From contig CM072894.1 of assembly GCA_037013685.1 (NCBI GenBank), forward strand, positions 4,032,841 through 4,096,840: DNA of 64,000 nucleotides, written 5' to 3'. The notes beneath the pieces are model-generated. The model saw only the letters and a program-made list of their open reading frames with translations. It was not told the DNA's origin and ran no database searches. The position numbers were made by a program, and so were the translations under genes. Source of the stretch: Acridotheres tristis. Taxonomy: Eukaryota > Chordata > Aves > Passeriformes > Sturnidae. This document shows, one piece after another, positions 37,640-49,683 of this stretch (positions are counted from its first letter, which is position 1; each line of letters starts with the position of its first letter).

Positions 37640-37815
37640 ACTACTGGCACGTTGTACAAAATGATCAGATTTAATCAGCTGATAAATTATTCACTTCGAT
37701 GGAGAGTCAAACCTATGACTTGAATCTATTTATGGATGTCCGATTAGTGCAAGTAATTTTCCATTGCTTTATTATGTTTGCTAATACATTATGAAAACCA
37801 TGTTGTGATAATACT
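37640..37815. other. AT-rich candidate conserved non-coding element
   Basis: The stretch is free of simple repeats and carries TTTAATCAGCTGATAAATTA (an E-box CAGCTG between AT-rich cores), GATTAGTGCAAGTAATTTTCC and TTATTATG. It is a candidate enhancer by composition only; conservation was not tested. Confidence 0.25.
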
Positions 37816-40800
37816 CTTGCTTAAGTCATTTTGTTGTGTGAGCACATACCAGAAAGCTCATTCCTCAGCCAAGGCCAGGGACATGTTCCAGTGGGCACCA
37901 CTTAGTTACACACCACTCTGCTATTTCCAGGGGCTTCTGCAGAGCCAAGCTGCCAAGAGAGTGGGAATTTCATTTAAGGGAAGCTATTACACTGCCAGGC
38001 TGTCTAAGTGGCACTGCTCTCTTTCCAGACACAGCTACCACTGTGTAAAGTGCAGCAGGAGGGCTGTCCTGGCTGCCCCCCAGACCATGATGGATGTCTC
38101 TGGTGCCTGGAGGGGGAACACAGCAGTAAATTGCATCACACTATTGAGTATTTGTGTAATAGCACAAGGACACAGCAGCAACTGATGCAGCACCAGCACC
38201 GATGCAACAGAGCTTGGCAAATCAAGTCCTTGAGGCTGCAGGCAGACCTGGGAGCCAAAGGAGTCTTAGGGACTGTCACATCTAACTCCCATATGACAGA
38301 AACCTGAGCATTTCATCCCATCAGCCTGTGCTGAGGTCACCCTTACACTGCTGCTTGCAGGTACAAAAAAGGAACAGGCATGAGGCGGCATGATGGAGAA
38401 AAGCCTTGACTCCATTACTTCTCTACTGCTCTGGACTCATCACACTTCCAGAAACAAGGCTTGCACCTCAGAAGGCATCAAATAAGTTTTCCTGGATTTG
38501 GGGGTGGGTTGAAAGGGCTGCAGCAGCACATATCACACCTGCAGAGCCCCAGGTGCTCAGCCCTGGGCAGTGATGCACTTCTGAAAAAGACCAAGAAAGA
38601 GAGAAACCAAAACTGATGAAAGAGCTGGATGGCACAGGCCCCCATGCCAGGTCTGCCACCCAGCCCATCCTGGAGCATGATTTTGGAGAGTGTTCATCTC
38701 ACCAATCCATGTCAAAAGGCCGTGGCACCAGCCTGACTCTTCCCTGCCCTTCTGTCCCCTTCCCCACGGCACAGGGCTCCCAGCTCCAGTCCCCTCATGC
38801 CACTGTCCTTTTATTTTATGCAAGGTGTTGTTCTCCCTTTCCTGCAGGACATGGAAAGCATTGGTTGCTGAAAGTGCAAGAATTGTGCTTGAAAGGAAGA
38901 GGTAATTGTTATAAATGAGAGCAAGCAGCAGATGAGGAGCCCGAGCTGAGCAGAGTCCTAGGTCAGTCCTATGGCAATTCCTTCTCTGTGACCTGGTTTA
39001 TGTTTAGTAACTGGAAGGTGCCAGGCTGAAATTCATCCTTTTCTGCCACAGGGAACCTCTGATCCCACCCTCTCTTCATCCCCCAACCCTCCAAAGGTGT
39101 GAGGTAGCTCAGCTCCAGAGAGAAATGAGGCAAAAGCAGCGGCACAGTGAATAGCTCATGGAGGTTAACTCCACACTCAACAAGCACATTGCCTCCAGCA
39201 ACAGCTTCCAGCTTCAGAAACCCTGGGATCCACGGAAATGTGGTGTCCCTACTGCCCTGCTGCCCTCTGGGGCACAGGTCCCTCTCTTAAGACCACACAA
39301 ATGACATTAGAGGGAGGCAGTCGGGAGTGAGGAGGCAGGGGAGGTGGGGGGAACACTTTTGTTGAGACTGCAGAAATTTTCAGTCAAATGGAAACAAATT
39401 GCTCTAAGTAAACCATTTGTCACAGTCTGATTACTCTGCTGCCACTCTGGGAGCACCAATTTGTCATGCTAGATCAGGATAACAGCAGGCTGGCTGTAGG
39501 AGATGGCATCCTGCCGTCCTGGCTTGGCTCCTTGCAGCACGTGAGAGCAGCAGGGATCTCCTGGAAGCTCCAGGAGCTCCCAGATCCACACTGAGGACAG
39601 ACCCATCCTCCCAGCAGCCTCTTCCATCTCCTCAAACCCGTCCAGTATTCTGTTTTATTTAGCCCAGCGTGTTTACAAGGTGCCCATGGCAGGGATTGCT
39701 TCTGGCACCGGTGGTTGGCATAGAATTGCCCTTCTCTGAATTTTTGGCACTGAAGTGACCTAGCAATACACCTGTTGGTCATCATTTCTCTTTAAAAAGT
39801 GTCTCCTGTTAGCTACACCTTCAGCTGAGCCTAGTCCTGACTGACATTTCCCTCTCCTCATTGATACCTTAAGAGCTCCAACATTCTGTAGGTGGAACAA
39901 TTAAAAAAGAACAAATAAACAGAGGGGGAGGGGGAAACACCCAAACTAACAAAATGTTGCCAGACTCACATTTAAAGAGGTGCTTAAAGAAAGAAGATTA
40001 ATGCAAACAGGCAGCAAGTAAGGATTAGCCAAAATTCATAAAGCATGGAAAAAAACAGCATAAAAAAATCCCAAGTCTAAGAATTCATTCCCTTAGCTTC
40101 ACTGTCCATATCTAATAAACAATAATTTGAGTCTCCCCTGTTTGTGTCACCCTGAAATGATGCAGCAGTTTGTAATACTGAAACAAAACAATTAACTCCA
40201 GTCAAAGTAAAAAATATCTTTCAGCCAATAAAACCCTCAAAATGTAATTTTGGGTAAATGCTCCCTTCATTCTAAAACAAAATGCTTCATCTCAGATTAT
40301 TGATCCTTTTTCTAAATGTCTTCTCCTTTTAAAATGGTAGGTCAATATTTAAATAAAGAAATGCGGTTTTGAAAGAAAAGCTAAACAAGTTTTGTTTGCA
40401 AACCACAGGAATGAACTGAGAATTTCCTTTTATCTTCTTTTCCATTTAGGGACTATTAGGGTTTTCCAGGTCCCCACTGAGTCAGCAAATTAGGTCTTTT
40501 CTTTTCTTCTTTACTGATATATTCACTAAATGTGCTCAGCTTTCCCCACTGCTCCTCTGAGTGGTCCCTGGCCAGCAGCAGATGGGAATGCCTGGACCTG
40601 TCACCCACCACACAGTCCTGCTCCAGCTCCTTCTCTGAAAATCAGAAAATCTGGGAGGAAGAGACAAGGAGAGATTCTAGAACACACCTCCAGAGAAATC
40701 AAAGCGTTCAGGACTCACTGAAGGAACTGTGGGTTTTCTAAGCTATGGCAAGGAAAGACAAAATATTCCCAAATTATATAAGTGCCTCCTTGGTGTCAGT

Positions 40801-42910
40801 CACTGCAGCCAGAGCCCCAGGAATGGCCCTGAGCCTGCAGCCACAGCAATCTGCTGTGCCACACGGCTCCCCAGAAGCAGAGCTGTCAGTGGGAAGTGAA
40901 GCATTCCCTGGAAATTTGCTCAGCACACACACTGGTGGCATTGGTTACAGGGCCACTGCTGGCCATTCTTATTCCCTTTGATTTTAGAAGCTGTAACATA
41001 CCTCCAATACTAACTATTTCTGTTTTAACTGAAGGGAAAATAGCATTATTCAAAATAACATTAAAAAAAGAAGAAGTGTAACGAGAGCTGCAGAAACACA
41101 CAAAGCGAGAGACCCCAGAGCTGTGCCCAAAATATATCCTGTACCCAGAGCCCAGAGCTGCACCCTGAGTAAGTTCCAACCCCAGAGCATCAGAAACATT
41201 ATCTTGAGTTAACTAAGCACAAGGTGGGAAGTCTGAGGCTGAGCAGAGAGCAGAGATGAGGCAGAATTCCCTGAGAGACCTGGTGATGCTCTGGAGCTTT
41301 CCTGACACGTGCACAAAGACATTTATACCCAGAGATACAGATTTAATTAAACATGCAACAGGTCTCTGCTGCAGCTGATAGTGCTGATTCCTGCCAGAAT
41401 ATTTGGATTCAAGGCAGGCAGTGTGGACACAGTACATTTATCTAAGGGCTTCCAGGGGCTGTAAACATCAGCATTATCTTTAGTAAGGATGGCAGTAAGA
41501 TGCAAATTTTTTAACTTGTCCAAGGAAAAAAAAACAAAAAACCTGACAGCAGCTGTTCTCTCCAGCAAGTGAAAGGCGTGTGAGGGCAAGAGGGAGAGTT
41601 CAGCCCATTTTGCTGCTTCAGAAGGAGCCTGAGACACAACTCAGTGTTCATACATCTGCCTTCTCCACGTTTTAAAAGTATGGTTGAGTCTGCTGAGTCT
41701 GTTACATCCTAAAGAAGAGAGCAAGAAGATATCAGCTACCCTGTGAACTTAAACAGAGTAGTAACTATGCATTTGTTTTGTTGCTCTTTAAGTAGTTTGA
41801 TTTACTAGCAGAGAAAAATACTGATGCAGCAGCAAATACAGACTGGGACTTGCATGTTTGAGAAACATTTAGCAGAAATGGACAGATCTGTATGTGTGAG
41901 TTCCAGCTAAATATTGTATAGCAAGAATGCTAATGAAGCACAGTGCCCTCATTGTGACAATTCTATAAAATGTGTTCCCAGGCATGGGCAAACAATCTCT
42001 GGGATCACTCCTAAGGACACGAAAGGGAGGAGTTCTAAGGTACTTCCAACACACCAGAAGTAAGAAAGGAAAGAAAGGACACACATTCTCTACAGCAGTC
42101 AGCATCCTTGCCATTCCAGATGGGTCCACATTTCATATTAGATCCAATGTTCAGGGCTCAGCAAAAAATAAACCTCTGCAGATTTAAGAATTGATGTTAT
42201 GCCTGTAAGGTAATAATACCTACAGGGAGATCATAATTTCTTAACTATTAATATTTGTCTTAATCTACTTTTATAAAGCTTCAAGCAGGTGCTTCCCAGG
42301 GATGAACACGAGTGCTCACTGCAGCTGGGACAAAAAGTTTTAGGAGAAGGAAGCTGCCTGACTATCAATAGTATTTTAGGTCCTAATACAAGAGCAAGAG
42401 CTGTTCTTATCATCCCATTTTGCATCAGTTCCAGAGGACCACACATGCAAACCAGCACAAGTGCAATGGGAGATCAAAGCACAAAGGGGATTTCTTTACC
42501 AGCAGAGACCATTCAGCTCTGTCCTGTCCCCCACCAGCCTAAATCCCCAATTCCTTCAACAGATTGGTCACAAGCACCCACACCTAGGGCAGGGCAGAGA
42601 AAACTGCTCTTCAGAGAGCATCCAGACCCCCCTTTTCACTGTGGCCCTGCAAATTCCAATCGATCCCAAACCAACCTTGCATTTTCTAAATGTTTCTGCT
42701 GAGTTTGAACTTCGGAGAGAAATCCAGTTGGTAGAAATGAAAGTTGCCAATTAAGAATCAGTCTATTTATGTGGCTTAGGGGAGCTGAGAAGGAGAAAGG
42801 GAGAGAAAGGAAAAGCCAAATAACTCATTAAGTGATCTATATTGTGCCAGTACAGTTGGCAATTATAATTATCCTAATAAGACTTTCCCACTTATGTAAG
42901 TCCTTCCATT
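37816..42910. other. intergenic DNA, no gene seen
   Basis: No supportable gene, RNA gene or recognised transposon. Open frames are short and lack similarity to known families. Confidence 0.65.
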
Positions 42911-43000
42911 CAGGGATCTCAAAACACTTTGCAAGCACTAATGATGTTGGATTCATAACATTCCTGACCTCATTTACAGGAGAGGGAATTGAGGGAAAGA
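42911..43000 (+). mobile_element. ancient MIR/CORE-type SINE remnant
   Basis: The series 'gggatctcaaaacactttgc', 'aagcactaatgatg', 'ttcataacattcctgacctc' and 'atttacaggagagggaattg' follows, in the same order, the conserved region of amniote MIR-type SINEs (cactttacaa...cctcacaac...attttacagatgaggaaactgagg). It is heavily diverged and has internal deletions. Assignment is by memory of the consensus. Old SINE copies are rare in bird genomes. Confidence 0.55.
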
Positions 43001-43413
43001 AAATAAACACCATTTTCTGCAACAGAGAGCTTTCATTTTGTAACTGCCTGTAAAGTTCACACTTTAAACGAAATCACTCTTAAAAATCAGGGTCTGTTCT
43101 GAGCTCTTGAGCAGGCAGAAGTCCTAAACTCACAATGTGAGTGCAAAAAAACCTCCCAAAAGAATCATGGGAATTGTGTGAACTGGGAGAGGCAAACCTT
43201 CTGCAAAGAGCCTTTGGTCACTGACATTTATCCCCCTGGACTAATGTAGAGAACTTCAAACCCAGAAGCATCCCTGTCCCAGTCACATGTGGGATGGATG
43301 ATATCAGTCTGCACACATTTGGGTTTGACTCCTCTGAAAGGAAAAATGAAAGGGGACCAAAGTGAAATCCTGGGAAAAGAAAAAAAAAAAAACCAACAGG
43401 ATTTTTCAAACCT

Positions 43414-43553
43414 GTCTTGGTTTGAAAGACAGGTGTCTGCCAAGGAAGGTGGGAATGGGAAATCTGACCCCCTTCCCTCCAAATTATTATAACTTTGAAA
43501 TTAAGGGGCTAACAGGCAAAGATATGGGAAAAGGAATAACAGTTCTTTACTAG
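43414..43553 (+). mobile_element. ERV/LTR-type repeat fragment (songbird family)
   Basis: The stretch from 'cttggtttgaaagacaggtg' through 'aattattataactttgaaat' to 'atgggaaaaggaataacagt' resembles a repeat I recall as common in songbird genomes and associated with endogenous retroviruses. It is truncated on the right, where it passes straight into a hexanucleotide microsatellite. It has no coding capacity. The family name was not verified. Confidence 0.55.
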
Positions 43554-43830
43554 AAGATATATAGATATAGATGATATGGATATGGATATAGATACAGATA
43601 TACATTATATAGATAGATATAGATGTAGATATAGATGTAGATATAGATATAGATATAGATATAGATATAGATACATAGATATAGATATAGATATAGATAC
43701 ATAGATATAGATATAGATATAGATATAGATATAGATATAGATATAGATACATAGATATAGATATAGATATAGATATAGATATAGATATAGATATAGATAT
43801 ATAGATATAGATATAGATATAGATATAGAT

Positions 43831-43873
<43 letters not shown>

Positions 43874-43898
43874 TAGATAGATGATAGATAGATAGATG
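43554..43898 (+). repeat. compound (ATAGAT)n / (GATA)n microsatellite
   Basis: About 345 bp of ATAGAT hexamers are interrupted by recurring 'acatag' variants and end in a pure GATA tetranucleotide run (about 43833-43871). It abuts the LTR-type fragment on its left. The long minus-strand frame across it (Ile/Tyr/Ser repeats) is an artefact. Confidence 0.95.
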
Positions 43899-45714
43899 TA
43901 ACTTTCCCCTTCAGTGCAGTTCTGGTCAATCAGGTGTGATGATTCCAGGATTCAGTGCTTGTTGTGCCTGTGGGGTAGAGGAAACCACCTTCTGCTCTTT
44001 CCAGCAGGGAAAAGGCCCTGGTGAGGCATTTCCAGAAAATCAGATGGCACGAGGGAAGAGCTTAGATTGGAGCGCTGAACTGAATCAGAGATCCAGAAAA
44101 AAAACAAACTTATGTGGAAAACACTGAAAGAATTGAAAGAAGAAAACGGAGGCAGGGAAGAATGGCATCCTTCAGCTATGGTAAAAATTCTGTTTTCTGC
44201 TCCATGATAGGCAGGATATGACCTGTCAGAGGAGGGTTCAGGAGGACAGGAGAGGCTTTTGCCCTGGACTAACACAGTAACTATTATCTCAACAATTCAC
44301 TCCCCCTGGGAAAGAGCCTCTCTCTGTGGAGCACACAGGACTCTTCCAGTGAAATCAGCCTTTTAAAGATAAAGTTGGCCCTTAGAAATAATTCACTTGT
44401 GTTACATCTGTAAACATATTTGTGCTTGCCCCGGGGTTTGTGCTGGAGGAAAAAGGCTTGTGCAGTAGTTTGGGACGAGAAAAAGCTCAAAATTAAGGGA
44501 GAAATGCAGAATTGCAGCTTCCATTTGGGGGCTGCAAACGCTGCCAGCACTGTTCACCCCAGGGCTCTGACAGGATACAAAACGTGCTTACACTGGCAGC
44601 CCACATTTTAGAGTTTTACAGAATAAGGATGTTGCTTTTAAGGCAGGGAAGAGTTTCTAAAACGATTTCCTGCAAAAATAAAAGAATTTTAATCATTGCA
44701 AACCACTCATGAATCTGCTAGAGTGGAATCATCTTATAAATTCTCCTTTGTGTGGCTCTTCTCCACCCAGTAATATTAATCTAAAAATGAAATTAACTTT
44801 CTTTCTCCCATTACTGAAATTCCCTGTCCAAACAGATAGCCAAATAATGTTAATACTGATTTTAATTCTGAGAAGTACACAAAAAAAGGCAAATTTTCTG
44901 ATTATTAATGGAAGAAAAGCCCTATTTAGCATATCTAAATGTAAGGTGTAAGATTGATAACCCATACAATAGTAATCATGAAAAAGTTACAAGATGGAAT
45001 TATTCTCTCAGGGCTTTTATCAAGGTACTTACCATAAGTTAAATGTGAAATTCACACAGAAATCATTCAGAGAATTCGGCATTCACATCCTTCTCTATTC
45101 TAAATAATTCCCCACACAACAGTAAAATTCTCTCTTTATGACTACATAATTCTGGTTGTGTCAGCAATTAGCACAGGAAGTTTTAGGAGTGTGCTGCATT
45201 TTTTAAGGGTTGGAGGGAAGCGTTCATTGCAGGGATGCTCTGGATGTGCTGGATTTGCTGGTTCCTGGACACAGAGGGAAAGGAGATGTGGATCATCACA
45301 CCCACCCAGAGCCCTTCCTCTTCTAAAGAGAGCTCCAGGTGAGGGCAGGGAGCTGCTTCCCATGGAACTGCTGGACACCTGAACACTTCAGGACATCTGA
45401 AATGAAGATTCCACTTGAAATTTGAAATAAAGATTAAATTAATTGCCAGATTAAACTCTGTCCCAGGGTTACACCTTTGTCAGAGGGACATGAGAAGCAT
45501 CAAGCCCTTTATTCTGTCTGTTCCAAAAGTATTCCTAATTGGGTGTTACTGTGTGTTTTTCATTGTGGTGAAGCTGTTTTGGTCACTGGGGGGAATTCCT
45601 GCTGTGCAGAGAGCAGAGCATCATTCTCCTGCCTCATACCCATGGCAGGAAAAATGCAGTGTGACATATAGCTAAAAGTACATCGTGCTATTGATCAGCT
45701 GGTCTTCAGCAAGT

Positions 45715-45807
45715 AAAAAAAAATAGAAGAAATTTAAAAAACAACAACAACAAAAAAAAACAAATTAAAAAAACCCAAACAAACAAACAAATAAACAAAC
45801 AAACAAA
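45715..45807 (+). repeat. A-rich (AAAC)n tract
   Basis: A 93-bp A-rich tract with AAC and AAAC units. It could be the degenerated poly(A) tail of a retroposon, but no body is recognised upstream. Confidence 0.8.
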
Positions 45808-47064
45808 GGGTCCTCCAGAAAGAAAATAACCCCCCTTGTCCTATTAGCTCTTGATAAATAAGTACTTTCTGGAGGCAACATGCAGCATTAAAAGGGACAG
45901 GAGCAAATCTTCATTCCTCTCTCTGCCTCTTATTCAATTTTGTTGCACTCCTGGTCTCTGGATCTGTGCAGGGAACAGATGAGGTGAGCAAATGTCCATG
46001 ATTTAAAATTTGCCAGACCCTTCCTGTCCAGCACGAAGCTGTATTTCCTAAGAGATTAATTTTGAATATCATATATTTTTTTTGTGTGCCCAAATTTTAA
46101 TCTATCTGGCCATTTTAAAATCATAGAAGTGGAGGGAGGGAAAAAAAAGCACTTTTAAAATGGCATGCTGGAAACCATATGAAAAACAAGCCTCCACAAA
46201 TAGAAGCTGAAGTCTTATTTCAATGGAGGCAGAGGTAAAACCCAGAATATAAAAATATCTGAACAGGAACAGACCTGAGTGCTGACTCCAAAGATGGCAC
46301 CACAGACAGGGACCAGCCTTCCAAATAACATCACACACAACTTTATATTGTTTAGAAAAACTCTGCAAATCTGGCACTAGAAGTCCACATTAAATACTTT
46401 TGATTCTTTCCATATTCAGTAAGGCAATTTGCTCTTTTCATCACACTAATGATATGAATTCATTACTACTGCACAGGGTCTGTGCATATTCTTATGAACT
46501 CATTTATGCATTGTGTCAAGGTTTCTTTGCACAGGCAGATGGGTTTTTTGGTTTTTTGTTTTTCATTTTCCTTAGCACAGTGGCTCAAAATTTTTGCAAG
46601 TTTTCCTTCTATTTTAATTGTTTCTGGGAAGGTTAGTTGGAGCTATTTGGAGAAAGACACTTTAAAGAAATCTCACTAAGGGAATGAAAAAGCTTCTTTC
46701 TTTCTTTCTTCCTGCACTTCTAAGCCATACTTCAGCACAGGAACACGGGGCACCCCCAGAGCTGGTTTAGAATCAGAAGAATTAAAACCCTCTGCATGCA
46801 AAAAAAATTCTGAATATTTGAGTCACCTGTGACAATGTTTCCACAGCATTGTGACAGCTGTAGGAAGAGCTGCTCCGGACATAAATGAGGACCATATGGT
46901 GGCCTTTTAGACGAGAAAATTAATCCCCATTTTTGTAGTGTGCTCCAGAGGTCACAGTAAAGAAAATCCCATTTGGATTCAGAGAGTAAAATTAAATTTA
47001 TTGCAGAGATAGTCCCCTTATTCTGATCTATATTATATATAAAAATAATATATAGTATACATTT

Positions 47065-47068
<4 letters not shown>

Positions 47069-47099
<31 letters not shown>
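47069..47099. repeat. (TA)n dinucleotide repeat
   Basis: About 15 pure TA units in an AT-rich stretch. Confidence 0.95.
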
Positions 47100-47103
<4 letters not shown>

Positions 47104-47506
47104 TATGATGGGTTTTTAAAAATTTTTATTTCATTTTAAGCTGGATGAATGGAATGGAAGTGGCAAGTCCTGGACTGGGGAAGGCTTGAGGAAAGGCATT
47201 GAGGGGTGCAGGTTACAGAGGCTGAACATGAGGCTTGGTCACCTTAATATAAGCATCCAAACACTGCATTTGGAATTGTCCTGGTGTCTGTTGACCCTGT
47301 GGCAATTTGAATGTGGTCCCCTGGTGTGCAGTGAGCCCCTCCTTTCAGCTCCCTGCTAATCCCACACAATTCCAAATTACCAGTGGCATGAAAGACTTTC
47401 AAAATTGTCTAAATATATCACTAACCCACAGGCTGTTAATTGCAGCGTGTCATGTCTCAGCTCTCCATGAAAATAAAGTTCCCCCCTCAAAGAGGAAAAA
47501 CAGAAC

Positions 47507-47745
47507 AAGAAAAGAAAAGAAAAGAAAAGAAAAGAAAAGAAAAGAAAAGAAAAGAAAAGAAAAGAAAAGAAAAGAAAAGAAAAGAAAAGAAAAGAAAAGA
47601 AAAGAAAAGAAAAGAAAAGAAAAGAAAAGAAAAGAAAAGAAAAGAAAAGAAAAGAAAAGAAAAGAAAAGAAAAGAAAAGAAAAGAAAAGAAAAGAAAAGA
47701 AAAGAAAAGAAAAGAAAAGAAAAGAGGAAAGGAAAGAAGAAAAGG
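47507..47745 (+). repeat. (AAAAG)n pentanucleotide microsatellite
   Basis: About 44 uninterrupted AAAAG units (47507-47725) are followed by a degraded edge with GAGGAAAGG variants to about 47745. Purines lie on the + strand only. Its overlapping Lys/Arg/Glu and Phe/Ser/Leu reading frames are artefacts of the repeat. Confidence 0.98.
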
Positions 47746-49077
47746 CCTCACAAAATGAAATGAAAATATCCTTTCCCAAAACTTTCTTATAGCTGAAGTA
47801 GCTGTGTAGCCTTGAAATCCAGGGAGTGAGGAATTGGAAACTCTTTGGCTATTTGTGAGCTTCAAGCTGGATACAAATACTCAGAATATATAAATATTAT
47901 TATTTATATTTATATTATTAAATAATCTCATTATTTATATTTATAGTATATATTATTTATTTTGAGACCACACATACAAAATAAATACATATGTATACTA
48001 AACATATATACATATAATATACATCAGGGGAAGATCAGATGTATTTCAATGTCCATGTGGATGAAAATGCCCCCCCAAAATTAACTTTCATTAGATAAAT
48101 CAATATTTCTCTCACAAAGAAGAAAAGAGAGCTGAAATGTACACTGTGCAGGAAATACAGTACAAATATATTGAATAGTCTAAAGATGATACATCCAGAG
48201 ACTGTGGCCATTTAAAAGCCCTCAAATGTAATTTTGAAAATTGCTTTACCAAGCTAATAAAAAGGGAATCGATGTAAAACCTCAGAAAGATACATATTTA
48301 TTGAGGTTTTTCTCCATTTTTCACAATTACTGGAGGTTAGAATTATTTCTTATTTGCCCAGAAAACATTTTCTAGGACTCTTCAGGTCCACATTACAGAG
48401 CAGTTACCTAAATGATCATAGCCAAATGAGACAACTTGGAAATAAACTGGCTGTGTGTGTAACTAATACATATTTAGCATCATATATAAGTTTCCAGGTT
48501 TTCAAAAAACAGCTAAAAGAGTTATCCATCCAGACATGAAAAATATGTACCCCTCCAAAAAAGCCTGGCTGAGACCATATCTGCTGATAAATGTGGAATC
48601 TGCACAAACCAGAGGCTCACCTGTGCTTGTCCTGGAGAAATCCCAGAGCAAAATAACTCGGGACAAATTGTCCCACACTTTGGGGGACAGTGCAGAGCTT
48701 TGCTTTGGGAAAACTCTCCTTGGAGTGACCAGCTCGTGGATTGGCCAGCAGGGCTGCTGAGTCCTCGTCCTTCAGGCTTGTTTTTGGCTCCAAAAAACAC
48801 CTTGTAAGGGCTTGGCACTCAGAAAAGCCACAAGGCGATTTCCAGCTTTGTGGAAAATGTACAAGCATCAATATCTTCTCTTTCCCTCTTGCTCCAGCCT
48901 TCGTAGCCTCAGAGGAGGAGCTTCATTTCACACAAGTGTGATTTTACAAAATCCTGGCCTGCCTCAAAAGCAAAAGAACACAAATAATATTATCCAATCT
49001 GACATCCAACCTCTATAAAAACCAATAGCAGAATCTACACAAAATCCCAGACATGTTTAGATGCCTTGTTCATGTGT
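47746..49077. other. intergenic DNA, AT-rich at its left part
   Basis: Positions 47880-48026 are a low-complexity TATTTATA-type tract. The remainder shows no gene or recognisable repeat. Confidence 0.65.
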
Positions 49078-49683
49078 TGTTGGAACAGTCCTTGCAAATT
49101 GCCGTTAAAACCCAGAAATCTGGATTTTTTGAGCTTTCTGTGCTTTCTGGCACTGACCCCCAGGAGAACACTGCTTTTGACCTGAGGCCTCAGAGAAGGC
49201 TCCAAATTTGAGTGATGGAGTTAAAATCATGGGTGTGTAGTTAAATAAAAGTGTGTGATTTCACATGGTGGAGGGTTTTAAATTTTAAATTTTTATAATA
49301 CAGTAATAGGTATGGGACAAGATGGAGGATTTTGGGTGTTGTTTCCTTTCAGTGCTCATCTTCCTTCTTCTTCATGGTTTCAGGCAGTAGTTTCTGGTTG
49401 GACAGTCAGTGCTGCACTGAGGGTCACAGGAGTTTGGTTATTGGGTTAAAAGTATAAATAATATAGGTGTTAATTCTCTATTGGACTACTTAGCTTTAAG
49501 AGACCTTGGAGCAGCTGGATTTCTCTCCATTTTGCTCGATTCTAGCTGGTGGGTAGAAGTGTTGCAGAACTTTCTGTACTTTAGATAAAATTTAATAAAC
49601 AACCAAGCCCAAACATGAGAAAATTCATCTCCTTCGTGTTTTTTAATCCTGGCTCTGAGTGAAGGCAGAAGAGACTTCAGACA
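49078..49683 (+). mobile_element. solo LTR of an endogenous retrovirus (songbird-type)
   Basis: The element starts TGTTGG and ends ACA. It carries a TATA-like 'agtataaataat' near 49449 and an AATAAA at 49594-49599, followed by a short U5. The U3-R-U5 order and spacing are those of a retroviral LTR. The sequence resembles solo LTRs that I recall as common in songbirds. No internal gag-pol sequence and no clear target-site duplication was found, so the ends are approximate by some bases. The family name was not verified. Confidence 0.6.

Larger units (their letters stand above)
43899..47506. other. intergenic DNA with low-complexity patches
   Basis: No supportable gene. It contains an A/AAAC-rich tract at 45715-45807, a short (CTTT)n run near 46695-46712 and a (TA)n run at 47069-47099. 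Confidence 0.65.

Noticed and set aside
43501..43929. 142-codon Ile/Tyr/Ser-repeat minus-strand frame
   Set aside because: Translation of the ATAGAT microsatellite.
46110..46135. 'aatcatagaagtgg' as a reverse-oriented CR1 end
   Set aside because: Only the first ten or so bases fit; the following sequence does not match the CR1 body.
47307..47865. Lys/Arg/Glu-rich and Phe/Ser/Leu-rich frames
   Set aside because: Translations of the AAAAG microsatellite on both strands.
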